A stretch of 64,000 nt of DNA from Lysobacteraceae bacterium PS02340 (lineage in GTDB: Bacteria > Pseudomonadota > Gammaproteobacteria > Xanthomonadales > Xanthomonadaceae): positions 46,522 to 110,521 of the forward strand of contig JASCOC010000013.1 of the NCBI GenBank assembly GCA_029959605.1, written 5' to 3'. The notes beneath the pieces were generated by a model. The model was not told the DNA's origin, ran no database searches, and was given only the letters and a program-made list of their open reading frames with translations. The translations under genes were made by a program, and so were the position numbers. Positions 8,644 to 18,485 of this stretch are shown here, piece after piece; position 1 is the first letter of the stretch; every line of letters begins with the position of its first letter.

Positions 8644-11600
8644 TTACCAGCCGAAACCGGCACCCACGCCGACCGACTTTTCGTCACCGCTGAACGCACC
8701 GCCGACGGTCACCGTCGCGCGCTCACTGATCGCACGCTGGTAGCCGACCGACAGCGCGCTCTCGCCACCCTGGAAACCGACACCGACACCGACGCGATTC
8801 TCGGTACGGATGCCCGCGGCGCTGGTGGCCATGTTGAGCATCGCAGCGCCCATCGCGCCCTGACGGTCGATGCGGCGATCGGTGTCGTAGAAGCGACGAT
8901 CGACGTCACCCTTGAAGGTGTCGAAGTTGTCGTTCCACGCGGCGAACTTCTGGTCGGTGTAGGCGTTCGAGGTCGCGACGGCCTGGGTCCGCGCGGCATC
9001 CACCTGACCCACGTTCGCCGCATCCGTCGCCTGCGTACCCGCTGCCACGTTGGTGATCTGGCGCTGGTTGCCCGCGCTGCCCACCGACACGGTGTTCGCA
9101 CGATCCGCGGTCGAGCCTTGGCCCAGCGCCACGGCGCCTTGCGCGGTCGCGCTTGCACCTTGGCCGATCGCCGTTCCCGAAGCCGCGGTCACCGAGGCGC
9201 CCTCACCGACCGCGACCGCATTAGTCGCATTGGCCGAGATGCTGGTGTTCGCACCGACTGCCGTGCTGCCGTCGGCGTTGACGCGCGCGTTGCCACCGAT
9301 CGCCGTGTCGTTCGGACCATGCGCGTAGGCGTTGCCGCCCACCGCGACGCCGTTCTCGCCGTTGGCGGCTGCGCCCGAACCCACTGCCACCGCGTTCGTG
9401 TCGGTACCAACCGAGGCTGCCTCGTCGCCACCCACCGCGACACGATCGTTCGTACCCTGGTTCGAATCGACGACCTGCTCGACGCCGGTCACGCGGTTCT
9501 TGAGGTTGGTGATCTCGGTGTTGAGCGCGCCGAAGGTCGCCTCGATGCCGGCGTAGCTGCTGCCTTGGATCGAATACGTCGGCATGGACACCGTGCCGAA
9601 CGCCGTATCGACCATGGCACCGCCACCCAGCGCACTCGCGACGCTTTCCAGACCGGCCGCGACCTTCTCGCCTGCGCCTTCCGAGATCCGTCGCACCTGC
9701 GCGAGATTGACCGCGTCGGTGTCCTCTGTGCCTTCGGCGACGTTGGTGATTTGCCGGGCCACTGCCTCGTGCGTGACGCCATAGTCATCAGTCCAAGCAG
9801 CCGAAGCGCCTACCGACACCGTACCGGCACGGTCGGCATGCGAGCCGGCACCCAGGGCCACGCTGTCGGCCGCGCTGGCGTACGCATTGGAGCCGAGCGC
9901 GATGCCATTGGTGGCATCGGCCGCGGTCCATGCGCGCCAGCCGATCGCCGTGCCATTGTCGGCCAGGCTCAAGCTGCCGCGACCGAGCGCGATGGCATTC
10001 ACGCCATCGGACAGACTCGCCGAGCCGATCGCGATTGCGTAATCGTTGGTGCTCAGCGCGCCACGACCCACCGCAATCGCACTGATGCCATTTGCCCAGG
10101 TGTCCATGCCCAACGCAGTCGCACCCGATGAAGCCGCCCATGCACCCGCGCCGAATGCGGAAGCATTTGTTGCCGTCGACCACGCCGCCGCGCCAAAGGC
10201 TGTGGCGCCGTTGGCCGTCGCCCACGCATACGCACCGGTCGCGGTCGCGTCGCCACCGCTGGCCCACGCGTTGCTGCCGATTGCCGTGCTCCAGTTTCCG
10301 GTTGCACGCGACTTCATACCTCCCGCGAAGCTCTCGTCGCCCAGTGCCTGCGCGCCGCTGCCGATCGCCGAGGCGTTCGTACCGGTCGCGAGGGCACCCG
10401 AGCCGACCGCGGTGCCATTGACGCCGGCTTGGGTCGCGACCGTTTCGCCATCGATGGCGAAGTTGTACTGGTCGTACGCCTGGCCTTCGCCGCCGACAGC
10501 GACCGCGCCGGTGCCGTTGGCCGAACTGTTGTAGCCCACAGCCACAGTGTTCTCTTCGGAGGCCATTGCACCGCTGCCGAACGCCGAGGCGCCACTTCCG
10601 TAGGCGGTGCTCGATGCACCGATTGCGGTCGCGTAGTCGCCTGAAGCGTAAGCAGCCGAGCCGGCGGCCGTTGCGTCGTCACCCTCTGCGACCGCGTCGA
10701 CGTTACCGGTGGCCTTGAAGAAGCGGCCAGCCAAGAGCGCGCCGTCTGCGGCCGCGTTGAGCTGTTCGAGGTTCACCGCATCGGTCGCTTCCGTACCCGC
10801 AGCGACATTGGTGATCTGACGCTCGGCACCCGCCGCGCCCACCGAAACGCTGTCGGCGCGATCGGAGACCGAGTAGGCGCCTAATGCGATGCTGTTGTCG
10901 GCCGATGCGTAGGCATTGAAGCCCACAGCGGTCGAATCGACGCCGTCCGCCCAGGACAGCGTCCCGACTGCCGTAGTGAAGTCCTGCGTCGCACCTGCAC
11001 CGGCGCCGAGCGCAGTTGCACCCAGTCCGGTCGCCTCGGCAGAGAAGCCGTCCACGATGCCGCCCAGTGCGGTCGTGGCCGTCGCCGATGCAATGCTGCC
11101 TTGGCCGACGGCCGTGCTGCCACTGCCCGATGCCGTGCTGTCCGAACCCACCGCGACAGTGTTCAGGCCGGACGCGGTGCTTGCATTGCCGAATGCCGAG
11201 CTGTTGAAGCCGCTCGCGACCGAATCCCCGCCGACCGCGGTGGCGTAGTTGCCCGAGGCTTCCGCGCGGAAGCCGAAGGCCGCCGAATCGACGCCACTGG
11301 CGATCGTTTCCGCGCCCACCGCCGTTGCGCCTTCGCCCGACGCGTCGGCGAAGAAGCCGACAGCCGTCGCTTCGACGCCCGAAGCTTCAGCCAGCGCACC
11401 GCTGGCGAGCGCGCCGTCACCACTGGCAACCGCGCCTGCGCCGGTCGCGGTCGACAGTTCGCCGCTCGCCAGACTCTCCGCACCCAGCGCCACGGCGTAC
11501 TCGCCGTTCGCCTCGGCCGTCGCGCCGATCGCGATCGCATTGGCCGCCGATGCGGTGGCGTTGAAGCCGATCGCTGTGGCGAGATCGGCGCCCGCAAAAG

Positions 11601-14600
11601 CACCGCTGCCGAATGCGGAAGCACCATCACCGATCGCATTGCTGGCGTCGCCGGCCGCGGTGGCATTTAGGCCTTCGGCGTAGGCGCCGACGTCATCCGC
11701 AGGATCTTCGTTGTTGCCGGTCGCGGCGAAGTACTTGTTGTACTGCGTCGCGGTTTCCAGCTGGTCCAGGTTCACCGCATCGGTGCCTTCGGTACCCGCA
11801 GCGACATTGGTGATCTGACGCTCGCTGCCGACGCTGCCCACCGATACGCTGTCTTCGCGATCAGCAACCGAGTTTGCGCCCAGCGCCACGCTGTTGACCG
11901 CGCCCGCATCGGCCAGGAAGCCGACCGCCGTCGCGTCTTCGGCCGAGGCCGAGCTGCCGCTGCCGATCGCCGATGCGCCATCGGCAGTGGCGTATGCCAG
12001 CGTGCCGACCGATGTCGCTTGAACCCCAGTCGCTTCCGCCAACGTACCGACCGCGGTCGCACCGACGTCGGTCGCCAGTGCGCCGTTACCGAGCGCGGTC
12101 GAGGCGACGCCACTGGCTTCGGTGGTCTGCAGGATGAAACCCGGGAACCCGATGATCAGGTCGCCGTAATCGGCAATGCCGCCGACCGCGAGGCCGTAGT
12201 CACCGCTGGCCACGCTGCCGTAACCCACTGCAGTGGCGAAACCGCCGGTCGCTTCGGAGAACGCACCCAGTGCGCTCGACGCGGCCGTCGCCGCCGAGCT
12301 GCTGTAGCCCAGCGCCGTCGCCTGCTGACCCTCCGCAGTCGCCGCCGCACCGGCCGCGGTGCTGAACGCACCGACCGCCTGCGCGCCGGCGCCGAAGGCC
12401 GAAGCACCCGGACCGACGGCCGTGGTGGTCTGGTCGAGCAGCACTTCACCGGTGTCGGGATCTTCGTAGTACAGCCAGCCGCCGACCGCAGTGCTCGAAT
12501 CGCCTTCGGCGACCGAGTTGTAGCCCGACGCCGTGGCGTACTGGCCCCATGCGCTCGCGCCGCTGCCGTAGGCCGATGAGCCCACGCCCATCGCGTTGGT
12601 CGCCGAGCCCGTCGCGGTCGAATAGTCGCCGCCTGCAATCGCGTTGGAACCCGATGCTGTTGCGTCCACGCCGTCTGCGTAGGCCTCGCCGTCGCCGGTC
12701 GCGCGGAAGTACTTGCTGTTGGCGGTCGCCTCTTCCAGCTGGCCCAGATTCACCGCGTCCGTCGCTTCCGTACCGGCGGCGACGTTGGTGATCTGGCGCT
12801 CGTTGTCGACGCTGCCCACCGACACGCTGTTGGCACGGTCCGCCTCGGAATACGCGCCCAAGGCGACGCTATTCTCCGCGGATGCGTACGCGTTGAAGCC
12901 AACAGCCGTGGACTCTTCGCCGTCTGCCCACGACAGCGTGCCTACCGCCGTTGTGAAATCGGCCGTTGCGCCGGCACCTGCGCCGAGCGCGGTTGCACCC
13001 AGGCCGGTGGCTTCCGCCGCGAAACCATCGACGATGCCGCCGAGCGCGGTGCTCGCCTGTGCCGACGCGATGCTGCCCTGACCCACCGCCGTGCTGCCGG
13101 TACCCGACGCCGTGCTGTCGGAGCCCATTGCGACGCTGTCATCGCCGGACGCCGTGCTTGCGTTGCCGAAGGCCGAGCTGTTGAACCCGCTGGCCGTCGA
13201 AGCGACGCCGACGGCGGTGGCGAAATCGCCGGACGCTTCGGACTGAAAGCCGAGGGCCGCCGATTCTTCACCGCTGGCCACGCTCTCCGCGCCGACCGCG
13301 GTCGCGGTTCCACCGCTTGCAGCCGCTGCATAACCGATCGCCACCGCTTCGATGGTCGAGGCATCCGCGTAGGCACCGAGCGCCAGTGCGCCATCAGCCG
13401 ATGCGGTTGCGCTGAAACCGATGGCCGTCGCCTCAAGGCCGCCGGCGAATGCGCCACTGCCGAATGCCGACGCGCCATCGGCGATCGCGTTGCTGGCTTC
13501 ACCGGCCGCGGTCGCATTGAGTCCCTCGGCGTAAGCGCCGACATCGTCCGCCGGATCTTCGTTGTTGCCGGTTGCGGCGAAGTACTTGTTGTACTGCGTC
13601 GCGGTTTCCAGCTGGTCCAGGTTCACCGCATCGGTGCCCTCGGTACCGGCGGCGACATTGGTGATCTGACGCTCGGTGCCGACATCGCCGACCGAAACGG
13701 TATTCGCCCGGATCGCGGTGGAATTGGCGCCCAGCGCGACGCTGTTCGCACCACGCGCGGTCGAGTAATAACCGAGCGCGAGGCTGTCTGCGCCGCTGGC
13801 CCAGGAATCGCTGCCGATCGCCGTGGCGTTGGTGCCTGCCGCATACGCAAAGTAGCCGACCGTCGTGCTGCCGTCGCCCTCCGCCGCGCTGAGTGTGCCG
13901 AGCGCCGTGCTGTTGTTGCCGGATGCCACGGTGCCCGCACCGAACGCTGCAGCGTTGTCACCCGACGCGGAGGTCGACACCAAGAGACCAAAGCCGGGGA
14001 TCAGATCGGCAGGTCCGCCAACCGCGACGCTGCTCGCGCCGCTGGCGGTCGCCTGCGAGCCGACCGCCGTCGCGAAATCGGCAGATGCCGTCGACACGGC
14101 ACCCAAAGCCAGGGACTGGTCGCCGATCGCGCTGGCACCCACGCCGACTGCCGCCGAAGCAAAGCCCGATGCGTCCGCACTCGCGCCGACGGCCGTCGCG
14201 GCCACGCCAGCGCTGGTCGCGGATGTCTCGACAGGTGCGCCACCGAGCGTCAGCAGCGGACTGCCGTCTTCGTCGACTGCGTTTCCGCCGATCGCGACGC
14301 TCGCAGGACCATCGGCCTGCGCGCCGGCGCCGAACGCCGCACTGTTCTGACCGAATGCAGTCGCGTTGAACCCGACCGCGGTCGAGTTCATCGACTGCGC
14401 AGTCGCGCCGCTGCCGAACGCCGACGCCCCCTCGGCATTGGCGCTGCTGGAGGCACCGATTGCCGTGCTGTAGTCGCCTTCGGCGTAGGCGTCCGAGCCG
14501 GATGCAGTGGAATCCGCGCCGAGCGCGTATGCCTCACCCTCGCCTGTTGCGCGGAAGTACTTGCTGTTGGCGGTTGCCTCATCCAGCTGACCCAGATTCA

Positions 14601-17600
14601 CCGCGTCCGTCGCTTCCGTACCAGCCGCGACGTTGGTGATCTGGCGCTCGTTGCCTTCCGAGCCCACCGAAACGCTGCTCTCCCGATCCGCGATCGAGTC
14701 GGCGCCGAGTGCGACGCTGTTCTCGGCGGTGGCCTCCGCCAGATTGCCGAGCGCAGTGCTGTTGTTGCCCGCGGCCCATGCCGCACCGCCGACCGCGGTG
14801 GAGAAATCGCCCGACGCTTCCGCCGGCAGAATGCCGAGGAATGCACCACCCACCGCCACGCTGTTGTAACCGGTCGCCGTCGCCGAAGCCCCGACCGCCG
14901 TGCTGTAGTCACCCGATGCGCTGCTGTCTGCGCCCAATGCAACACTGCTCGAGCCGGAGGCCGCGCTCGCATTGCCGAATGCCGAACTGTTGAGGCCGGA
15001 CGCCGCCGCGCCGCCACCGACTGCGGTGGCGTAGTCGTCGGTGGCCTGTGCGCCGTACCCGAACGCTGCCGACTCGGCACCGCTCGCCGCACTCTCGGCG
15101 CCGACCGATGTCGCGGTCTCGCCGGTCGCGGCAGCCGCATACCCCACCGCGACCGACTCGATGCTGCTCGCTTCGGACAGGCCGCCCACGGCGACGCTGC
15201 CTTCGCCGCTCGCGCTGGCGTTCATGCCGATTGCGGTGGATGCCGCTTCGATCGCGAAGGCGCCACTGCCGAATGCCGATGCCCCGTCAGCGCCTGCGTA
15301 CGCGCTTTCGCCCGCTGCCGTGGCGTACTCGCCATCGGCGGCCGCGGGGTTGTCGTTGTCGACGCCGCCGGTCGCGGTGAAGTATTTGCTGGTTTCCTCG
15401 GCGACATCGGCAACCGCGTCGAGCTGCGCCATGTTCACCGCGTCGGTCGCGTTGATGCCCGCCGCCAGGTTGGTGATCCGACGCGTCGCCGGATACCCAC
15501 CGGTGCCGGTGCCGTTACCGATCGAGACCACGCCGGCCTCGGACGCACGCGAACCCGCGCCGATGGCCACGCTGTTGACGCCGTTCGCCCAGGCGCTCAG
15601 GCCGAGTGCGGTGGCGTTCTGCCCGTAGGCGTAGGAATCCTGACCGATCGCCGTGGTGCCGACTGCGGTCGCCCAAGCGAACTGGCCGACGGCAGTGCCG
15701 TTGGCGCCCGTTGCGCGCGAGGATCCGCCGATGGCCACCCCATTGGCGACGCTCGCATTCGCACTGCTGCCGAGGGCGACTGAACTCGCGCCGCTGGCGG
15801 ATGCGCCCACGCCGACCGCCGTTGCATTCGCGGCGGACGCCACCGTGCCGTAGCCGAGTGCGGTCGAGAAATCGCCGGTCGCTTCCGAGAAACCGCCGTT
15901 CGCGGTTGCATAGTCCGCACCCGCAGTGCTGCTGTAGCCGGTGGCCGTGGACTGACCGCCTTCGGCGACCGCGCCCGCGCCGGTCGCGGTGGCGAAGGCG
16001 CCCGAGGCCTGCGCACCCGCACCGAATGCCGACGCACCGACATTCGAGGCGGCCGTGTTCTGGTCGAGCAGAACCTCGCCGGTGTCCGGATCTTCGTAGT
16101 ACAGCGTGCCGCCGACGGCGGTCGCGGACCCGTCCGTCGCGGATGCGCCGTAGCCGGAGGCGCTGGCGTACTGGCCATCTGCCTGCGCGCCGGAACCGAA
16201 CGCGGATGCACCGACGCCGTACGCACTGCTCGCCGAACCGACCGACGTGGCGTAATCGCCGCTCGCCAGCGCATCGGAGCCGACGGCCGTCGCTTCTTCG
16301 CCATCCGCATAGGCCTGACCGGCGCCCGTTGCCTGCACATAGGCAAGCTGGGCGGTGGCGGTCTCGAGCTGGCCGAGGTTCACCGCGTCAGTGATTTCCG
16401 TACCGTCGGCCACATTCGTGATCTGACGCTCACTGCCGGCCGATCCGACCGACACGCTGTTCTCGCGGTCCGCGACCGAGAACGCGCCGATCGCGACGCT
16501 GCCCGCTGCCGAAGCCTCGGCGAACAGACCCAGTGCCACGCTTTCGTCCCCCGAGGCGATCGCGACCGTACCGATCGCCGTGCTGAAGTCACCCGACGCG
16601 CCGCTGTCGGCACCGACGGCCAGACCGAGCACACCCGAGGCGCTGCTGGCGTTGCCGACCGCCGTGCTGTTGAAGCCACTGGCATCGGCGTTGGCACCGA
16701 CGGCGGTCGTGAAATCGCCACCTGCCGAGGCACCCAGACCAAATGCCGCGCCCTGCGAACCCGCCGCGTTGCTTTCCGCGCCGATCGCAGTCGCACCCTC
16801 GCCCGACGCATCAGCCGCATAACCGACAGCCGTCGCCTCGGCGCCCGAGGCATCGGCGAGCGCACCCGTGGCCACACTGCCGTCACCGGACGCGGACGCA
16901 CCTGCACCCGCCGCAACGGCGTTGTCACCCGTCGCACTGGCGTCGTCGACACCCGTCGCCTGGAAATGACGCACCGAGGCTTCCGCCGCATCCGCTACCG
17001 CGTCGAGCTGCGCCACGTTGACGGCGTCGCTCGCCTGCGTACCCGCGGCCACGTTGGTGATCTGGCGCTGGGCATCCGCGGTGCCGACCGAAACGGTATT
17101 CGCACGATCGGCAACCGAGTTGTGGCCGAGCGCCACGCTGCCGTTGGCGCTGGCGACCGCACCGCGACCCAGCGCGGTCGAACGCACCGCCTCGGCGCTG
17201 GCCGAGGTGCCGAGCGCGACCGAACCGTCGCCGGACGCGGTGCTGTTGGTACCGACGGCAGTCGATACGCCGCCGAGCGCCTGGCTGCCGCGACCGAGTG
17301 CGACAGCGGAGCTGCCGCCTGCAATCGCAGCGGTGCCGATCGCGGTCGAGTTGAGGCCCGATGCATTCGAGAGCGCGCCGAAGGCCGCCGCATTGGTGTC
17401 GACCGCATTGGCGCCGCGACCGACCGCCGAGCTGTTGGTGGCCGTGGCGTTGCTGCCGGTGCCCAGAGCCGTGGTGTTGGTTTCCGATGCAGTGCTGTTG
17501 ACGCCGACCGCTGCGGCATTGGTGCCGCTAGCCGTGGCGTTGCGACCGAGTGCGGTCGAAGCGTTACCCGTCGACTGGGCGTTGTTGCCGACTGCCGTGG

Positions 17601-17970
17601 CGTTGTCGCCGGTGGCATTGGCGCGCGCGCCGACTGCCGTGGCACGCAGTCCGCTGGCGACGGCGGCACGACCGAATGCGGTCGATGCAGCGCCAGTCGC
17701 CTGGGCGCCCACACCGCACGCCGTGCTGTCCGCCCCGACTGCCGTACCGATCGGATTGCCGTTGGCGTCCAGACAGACCGCTTGCGCCAGGGCCATGGGT
17801 GAGGCCATGCCGAACAGCATCAGGCTCAGGGCGATTGCAAGCGCGGAACGGCCGGGCGCGGCGGCGCCACCGCCGTCGGATGCGCCGGCGCTGTCGCTGG
17901 ATGCCAGCTCGGAAGCGACCACGACCTGGCCCAGCGACTTGTTCCATACCTTGCGATAGATGCGATTCAT
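8644..17970 (-). CDS. Giant trimeric autotransporter adhesin (YadA-like, type Vc secretion)
   Basis: 3108-aa surface adhesin. The ATG at 17970 follows GAGGGG and begins an extended signal peptide (ESPR, MNRIYRKVWNKSLGQ) ending near ALA62. The passenger is almost wholly YadA-like head repeats (about 14 residues, xSxAxGxxAxAxG), divided by ten neck motifs of the form VSVG...RQITNVAAGT..DAVN..QL; the last neck, at about residue 2970, leads to a short stalk (TDQKFAAWNDNFDTFKGDV). A YadA anchor of about 75 residues ends in the aromatic GAGFGW expected of an outer-membrane strand. A longer spacer with coiled coil lies near residue 2800 (IEATFGALNTEITNLKNRV). Nine short insertions follow an xxGG turn in the heads. 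An in-frame tandem duplication of about 1.85 kb is visible. No frameshift interrupts the frame. Confidence 0.95.
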   Translation of the reverse strand: MNRIYRKVWNKSLGQVVVASELASSDSAGASDGGGAAAPGRSALAIALSLMLFGMASPMALAQAVCLDANGNPIGTAVGADSTACGVGAQATGAASTAFGRAAVASGLRATAVGARANATGDNATAVGNNAQSTGNASTALGRNATASGTNAAAVGVNSTASETNTTALGTGSNATATNSSAVGRGANAVDTNAAAFGALSNASGLNSTAIGTAAIAGGSSAVALGRGSQALGGVSTAVGTNSTASGDGSVALGTSASAEAVRSTALGRGAVASANGSVALGHNSVADRANTVSVGTADAQRQITNVAAGTQASDAVNVAQLDAVADAAEASVRHFQATGVDDASATGDNAVAAGAGASASGDGSVATGALADASGAEATAVGYAADASGEGATAIGAESNAAGSQGAAFGLGASAGGDFTTAVGANADASGFNSTAVGNASSASGVLGLAVGADSGASGDFSTAIGTVAIASGDESVALGLFAEASAAGSVAIGAFSVADRENSVSVGSAGSERQITNVADGTEITDAVNLGQLETATAQLAYVQATGAGQAYADGEEATAVGSDALASGDYATSVGSASSAYGVGASAFGSGAQADGQYASASGYGASATDGSATAVGGTLYYEDPDTGEVLLDQNTAASNVGASAFGAGAQASGAFATATGAGAVAEGGQSTATGYSSTAGADYATANGGFSEATGDFSTALGYGTVASAANATAVGVGASASGASSVALGSSANASVANGVAIGGSSRATGANGTAVGQFAWATAVGTTAIGQDSYAYGQNATALGLSAWANGVNSVAIGAGSRASEAGVVSIGNGTGTGGYPATRRITNLAAGINATDAVNMAQLDAVADVAEETSKYFTATGGVDNDNPAAADGEYATAAGESAYAGADGASAFGSGAFAIEAASTAIGMNASASGEGSVAVGGLSEASSIESVAVGYAAAATGETATSVGAESAASGAESAAFGYGAQATDDYATAVGGGAAASGLNSSAFGNASAASGSSSVALGADSSASGDYSTAVGASATATGYNSVAVGGAFLGILPAEASGDFSTAVGGAAWAAGNNSTALGNLAEATAENSVALGADSIADRESSVSVGSEGNERQITNVAAGTEATDAVNLGQLDEATANSKYFRATGEGEAYALGADSTASGSDAYAEGDYSTAIGASSSANAEGASAFGSGATAQSMNSTAVGFNATAFGQNSAAFGAGAQADGPASVAIGGNAVDEDGSPLLTLGGAPVETSATSAGVAATAVGASADASGFASAAVGVGASAIGDQSLALGAVSTASADFATAVGSQATASGASSVAVGGPADLIPGFGLLVSTSASGDNAAAFGAGTVASGNNSTALGTLSAAEGDGSTTVGYFAYAAGTNATAIGSDSWASGADSLALGYYSTARGANSVALGANSTAIRANTVSVGDVGTERQITNVAAGTEGTDAVNLDQLETATQYNKYFAATGNNEDPADDVGAYAEGLNATAAGEASNAIADGASAFGSGAFAGGLEATAIGFSATASADGALALGAYADASTIEAVAIGYAAAASGGTATAVGAESVASGEESAALGFQSEASGDFATAVGVASTASGFNSSAFGNASTASGDDSVAMGSDSTASGTGSTAVGQGSIASAQASTALGGIVDGFAAEATGLGATALGAGAGATADFTTAVGTLSWADGEESTAVGFNAYASAENSVALGAYSEADRANSVSVGSVDNERQITNVAAGTEATDAVNLGQLEEATANSKYFRATGDGEAYADGVDATASGSNAIAGGDYSTATGSATNAMGVGSSAYGSGASAWGQYATASGYNSVAEGDSSTAVGGWLYYEDPDTGEVLLDQTTTAVGPGASAFGAGAQAVGAFSTAAGAAATAEGQQATALGYSSSAATAASSALGAFSEATGGFATAVGYGSVASGDYGLAVGGIADYGDLIIGFPGFILQTTEASGVASTALGNGALATDVGATAVGTLAEATGVQATSVGTLAYATADGASAIGSGSSASAEDATAVGFLADAGAVNSVALGANSVADREDSVSVGSVGSERQITNVAAGTEGTDAVNLDQLETATQYNKYFAATGNNEDPADDVGAYAEGLNATAAGDASNAIGDGASAFGSGAFAGADLATAIGFNATASAANAIAIGATAEANGEYAVALGAESLASGELSTATGAGAVASGDGALASGALAEASGVEATAVGFFADASGEGATAVGAETIASGVDSAAFGFRAEASGNYATAVGGDSVASGFNSSAFGNASTASGLNTVAVGSDSTASGSGSTAVGQGSIASATATTALGGIVDGFSAEATGLGATALGAGAGATQDFTTAVGTLSWADGVDSTAVGFNAYASADNSIALGAYSVSDRADSVSVGAAGAERQITNVAAGTEATDAVNLEQLNAAADGALLAGRFFKATGNVDAVAEGDDATAAGSAAYASGDYATAIGASSTAYGSGASAFGSGAMASEENTVAVGYNSSANGTGAVAVGGEGQAYDQYNFAIDGETVATQAGVNGTAVGSGALATGTNASAIGSGAQALGDESFAGGMKSRATGNWSTAIGSNAWASGGDATATGAYAWATANGATAFGAAAWSTATNASAFGAGAWAASSGATALGMDTWANGISAIAVGRGALSTNDYAIAIGSASLSDGVNAIALGRGSLSLADNGTAIGWRAWTAADATNGIALGSNAYASAADSVALGAGSHADRAGTVSVGASAAWTDDYGVTHEAVARQITNVAEGTEDTDAVNLAQVRRISEGAGEKVAAGLESVASALGGGAMVDTAFGTVSMPTYSIQGSSYAGIEATFGALNTEITNLKNRVTGVEQVVDSNQGTNDRVAVGGDEAASVGTDTNAVAVGSGAAANGENGVAVGGNAYAHGPNDTAIGGNARVNADGSTAVGANTSISANATNAVAVGEGASVTAASGTAIGQGASATAQGAVALGQGSTADRANTVSVGSAGNQRQITNVAAGTQATDAANVGQVDAARTQAVATSNAYTDQKFAAWNDNFDTFKGDVDRRFYDTDRRIDRQGAMGAAMLNMATSAAGIRTENRVGVGVGFQGGESALSVGYQRAISERATVTVGGAFSGDEKSVGVGAGFGW
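10840..12690. repeat. In-frame tandem duplication in the adhesin, copy 2
   Basis: Second copy of the two-module unit (necks 6 and 7). The segment coding for GGIVDGFxAEATGLGATALG occurs at about 13.0 kb and again at about 11.05 kb, 1977 bp apart, so a further, longer period overlaps the 1.85-kb one and implies repeated rounds of duplication. Boundaries are approximate. Confidence 0.7.
12690..14540. repeat. In-frame tandem duplication in the adhesin, copy 1
   Basis: Head-neck modules around necks 4 and 5 of the adhesin. Matching landmarks in the second copy lie 1848 bp (neck 4 versus neck 6) and 1851 bp (neck 5 versus neck 7) away, so the two-module unit was duplicated in frame. Boundaries are approximate. 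Confidence 0.8.
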
Positions 17971-18013
17971 TTCGAGCCCCTCGAAGTGCTTGGTTTGATT
18001 GGAATTTTCGGCG

Positions 18014-18053
18014 AAAAAAAAGCCGCAGCGTCGTCGAGCGACCGCTGCGGCTT
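18014..18053 (-). terminator. Intrinsic terminator inside the adhesin 5' leader
   Basis: On the minus strand an 11-bp stem (AAGCCGCAGCG arm at 18043-18053 with 18020-18030) is followed by eight T (18014-18021). It ends 43 nt before the adhesin ATG. The gap is too short for a promoter plus ribosome-binding site, so adhesin transcripts must probably read through it. It could end purL read-through, act as an attenuator, or both. Confidence 0.8.
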
Positions 18054-18419
18054 CCGGGTGTCTCAGGCGTTGGCCGTTCCGTGCTCCGGAAGCGGCTCTG
18101 CAGCGCGGGAACGCGCTACATGAAGGCGGGATGTACGCAACTTGAATCTTCCCCAAACGCCAAACTGTGACCCGATACTCCTCCCGGGCAATCCGTGGCG
18201 TCAAGCGTCGCGGCGCGGATTCGACAGTCCGGCATCGAATATGCCTAAGGGCCTAGCCACTTACGTCAGAATCGAATATTCCGGATTAGATTCCAGCCAC
18301 ATCCAACTGATTTGTATAGGATTTGGCTATTCAGTCAGACGCACTGAAACGTCAGAGAATTCTGAAAAAACCGCGTCATGACGGGCTTGCGGACGCCTGC
18401 GGGGCCCCGAACGCAGATC
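18054..18419. other. AT-rich adhesin/purL intergenic region, likely adhesin promoter zone
   Basis: No gene is seen. About 18240-18375 is clearly richer in A+T than everything around it, as expected of a promoter or a silenced regulatory region. On the minus strand TATACA (at about 18315) and TTGACG (about 18205) are possible promoter hexamers, but no pair with ideal spacing stands out. A CGTCATGACG palindrome followed by six T on the minus strand (18366-18385) may be a second weak terminator. Confidence 0.45.
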
Positions 18420-18449
18420 GGGCCGGGAGCCTGTTCCGTCTCCCGGCCC
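18420..18449 (-). terminator. Hairpin after purL
   Basis: A 10-bp perfect stem (GGGCCGGGAG with CTCCCGGCCC, 10-nt loop) begins 37 bp past the purL stop. There is no T-run directly after it on the minus strand, so it may be a 3'-end hairpin rather than a full intrinsic terminator. Confidence 0.45.
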
Positions 18450-18485
18450 GCCCGGGTTTTGCGAAAAGTGCCGCAGTGCGTCACG

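Noticed and set aside
9050..17959. Many 60-300-aa plus-strand frames inside the adhesin region
   Set aside because: They arise from the repetitive Ala/Ser/Gly codons of the adhesin and have no translation signals.
8644..17970. CRISPR-like appearance of evenly spaced repeats
   Set aside because: The periodicity follows codons of 14-residue protein repeats in an unbroken frame, with no identical direct repeats and unique spacers.
17971..18204. In-frame 78-residue N-terminal extension of the adhesin
   Set aside because: It runs through the terminator hairpin and lacks a ribosome-binding site; the ESPR signal starts at 17970 behind GAGGGG.
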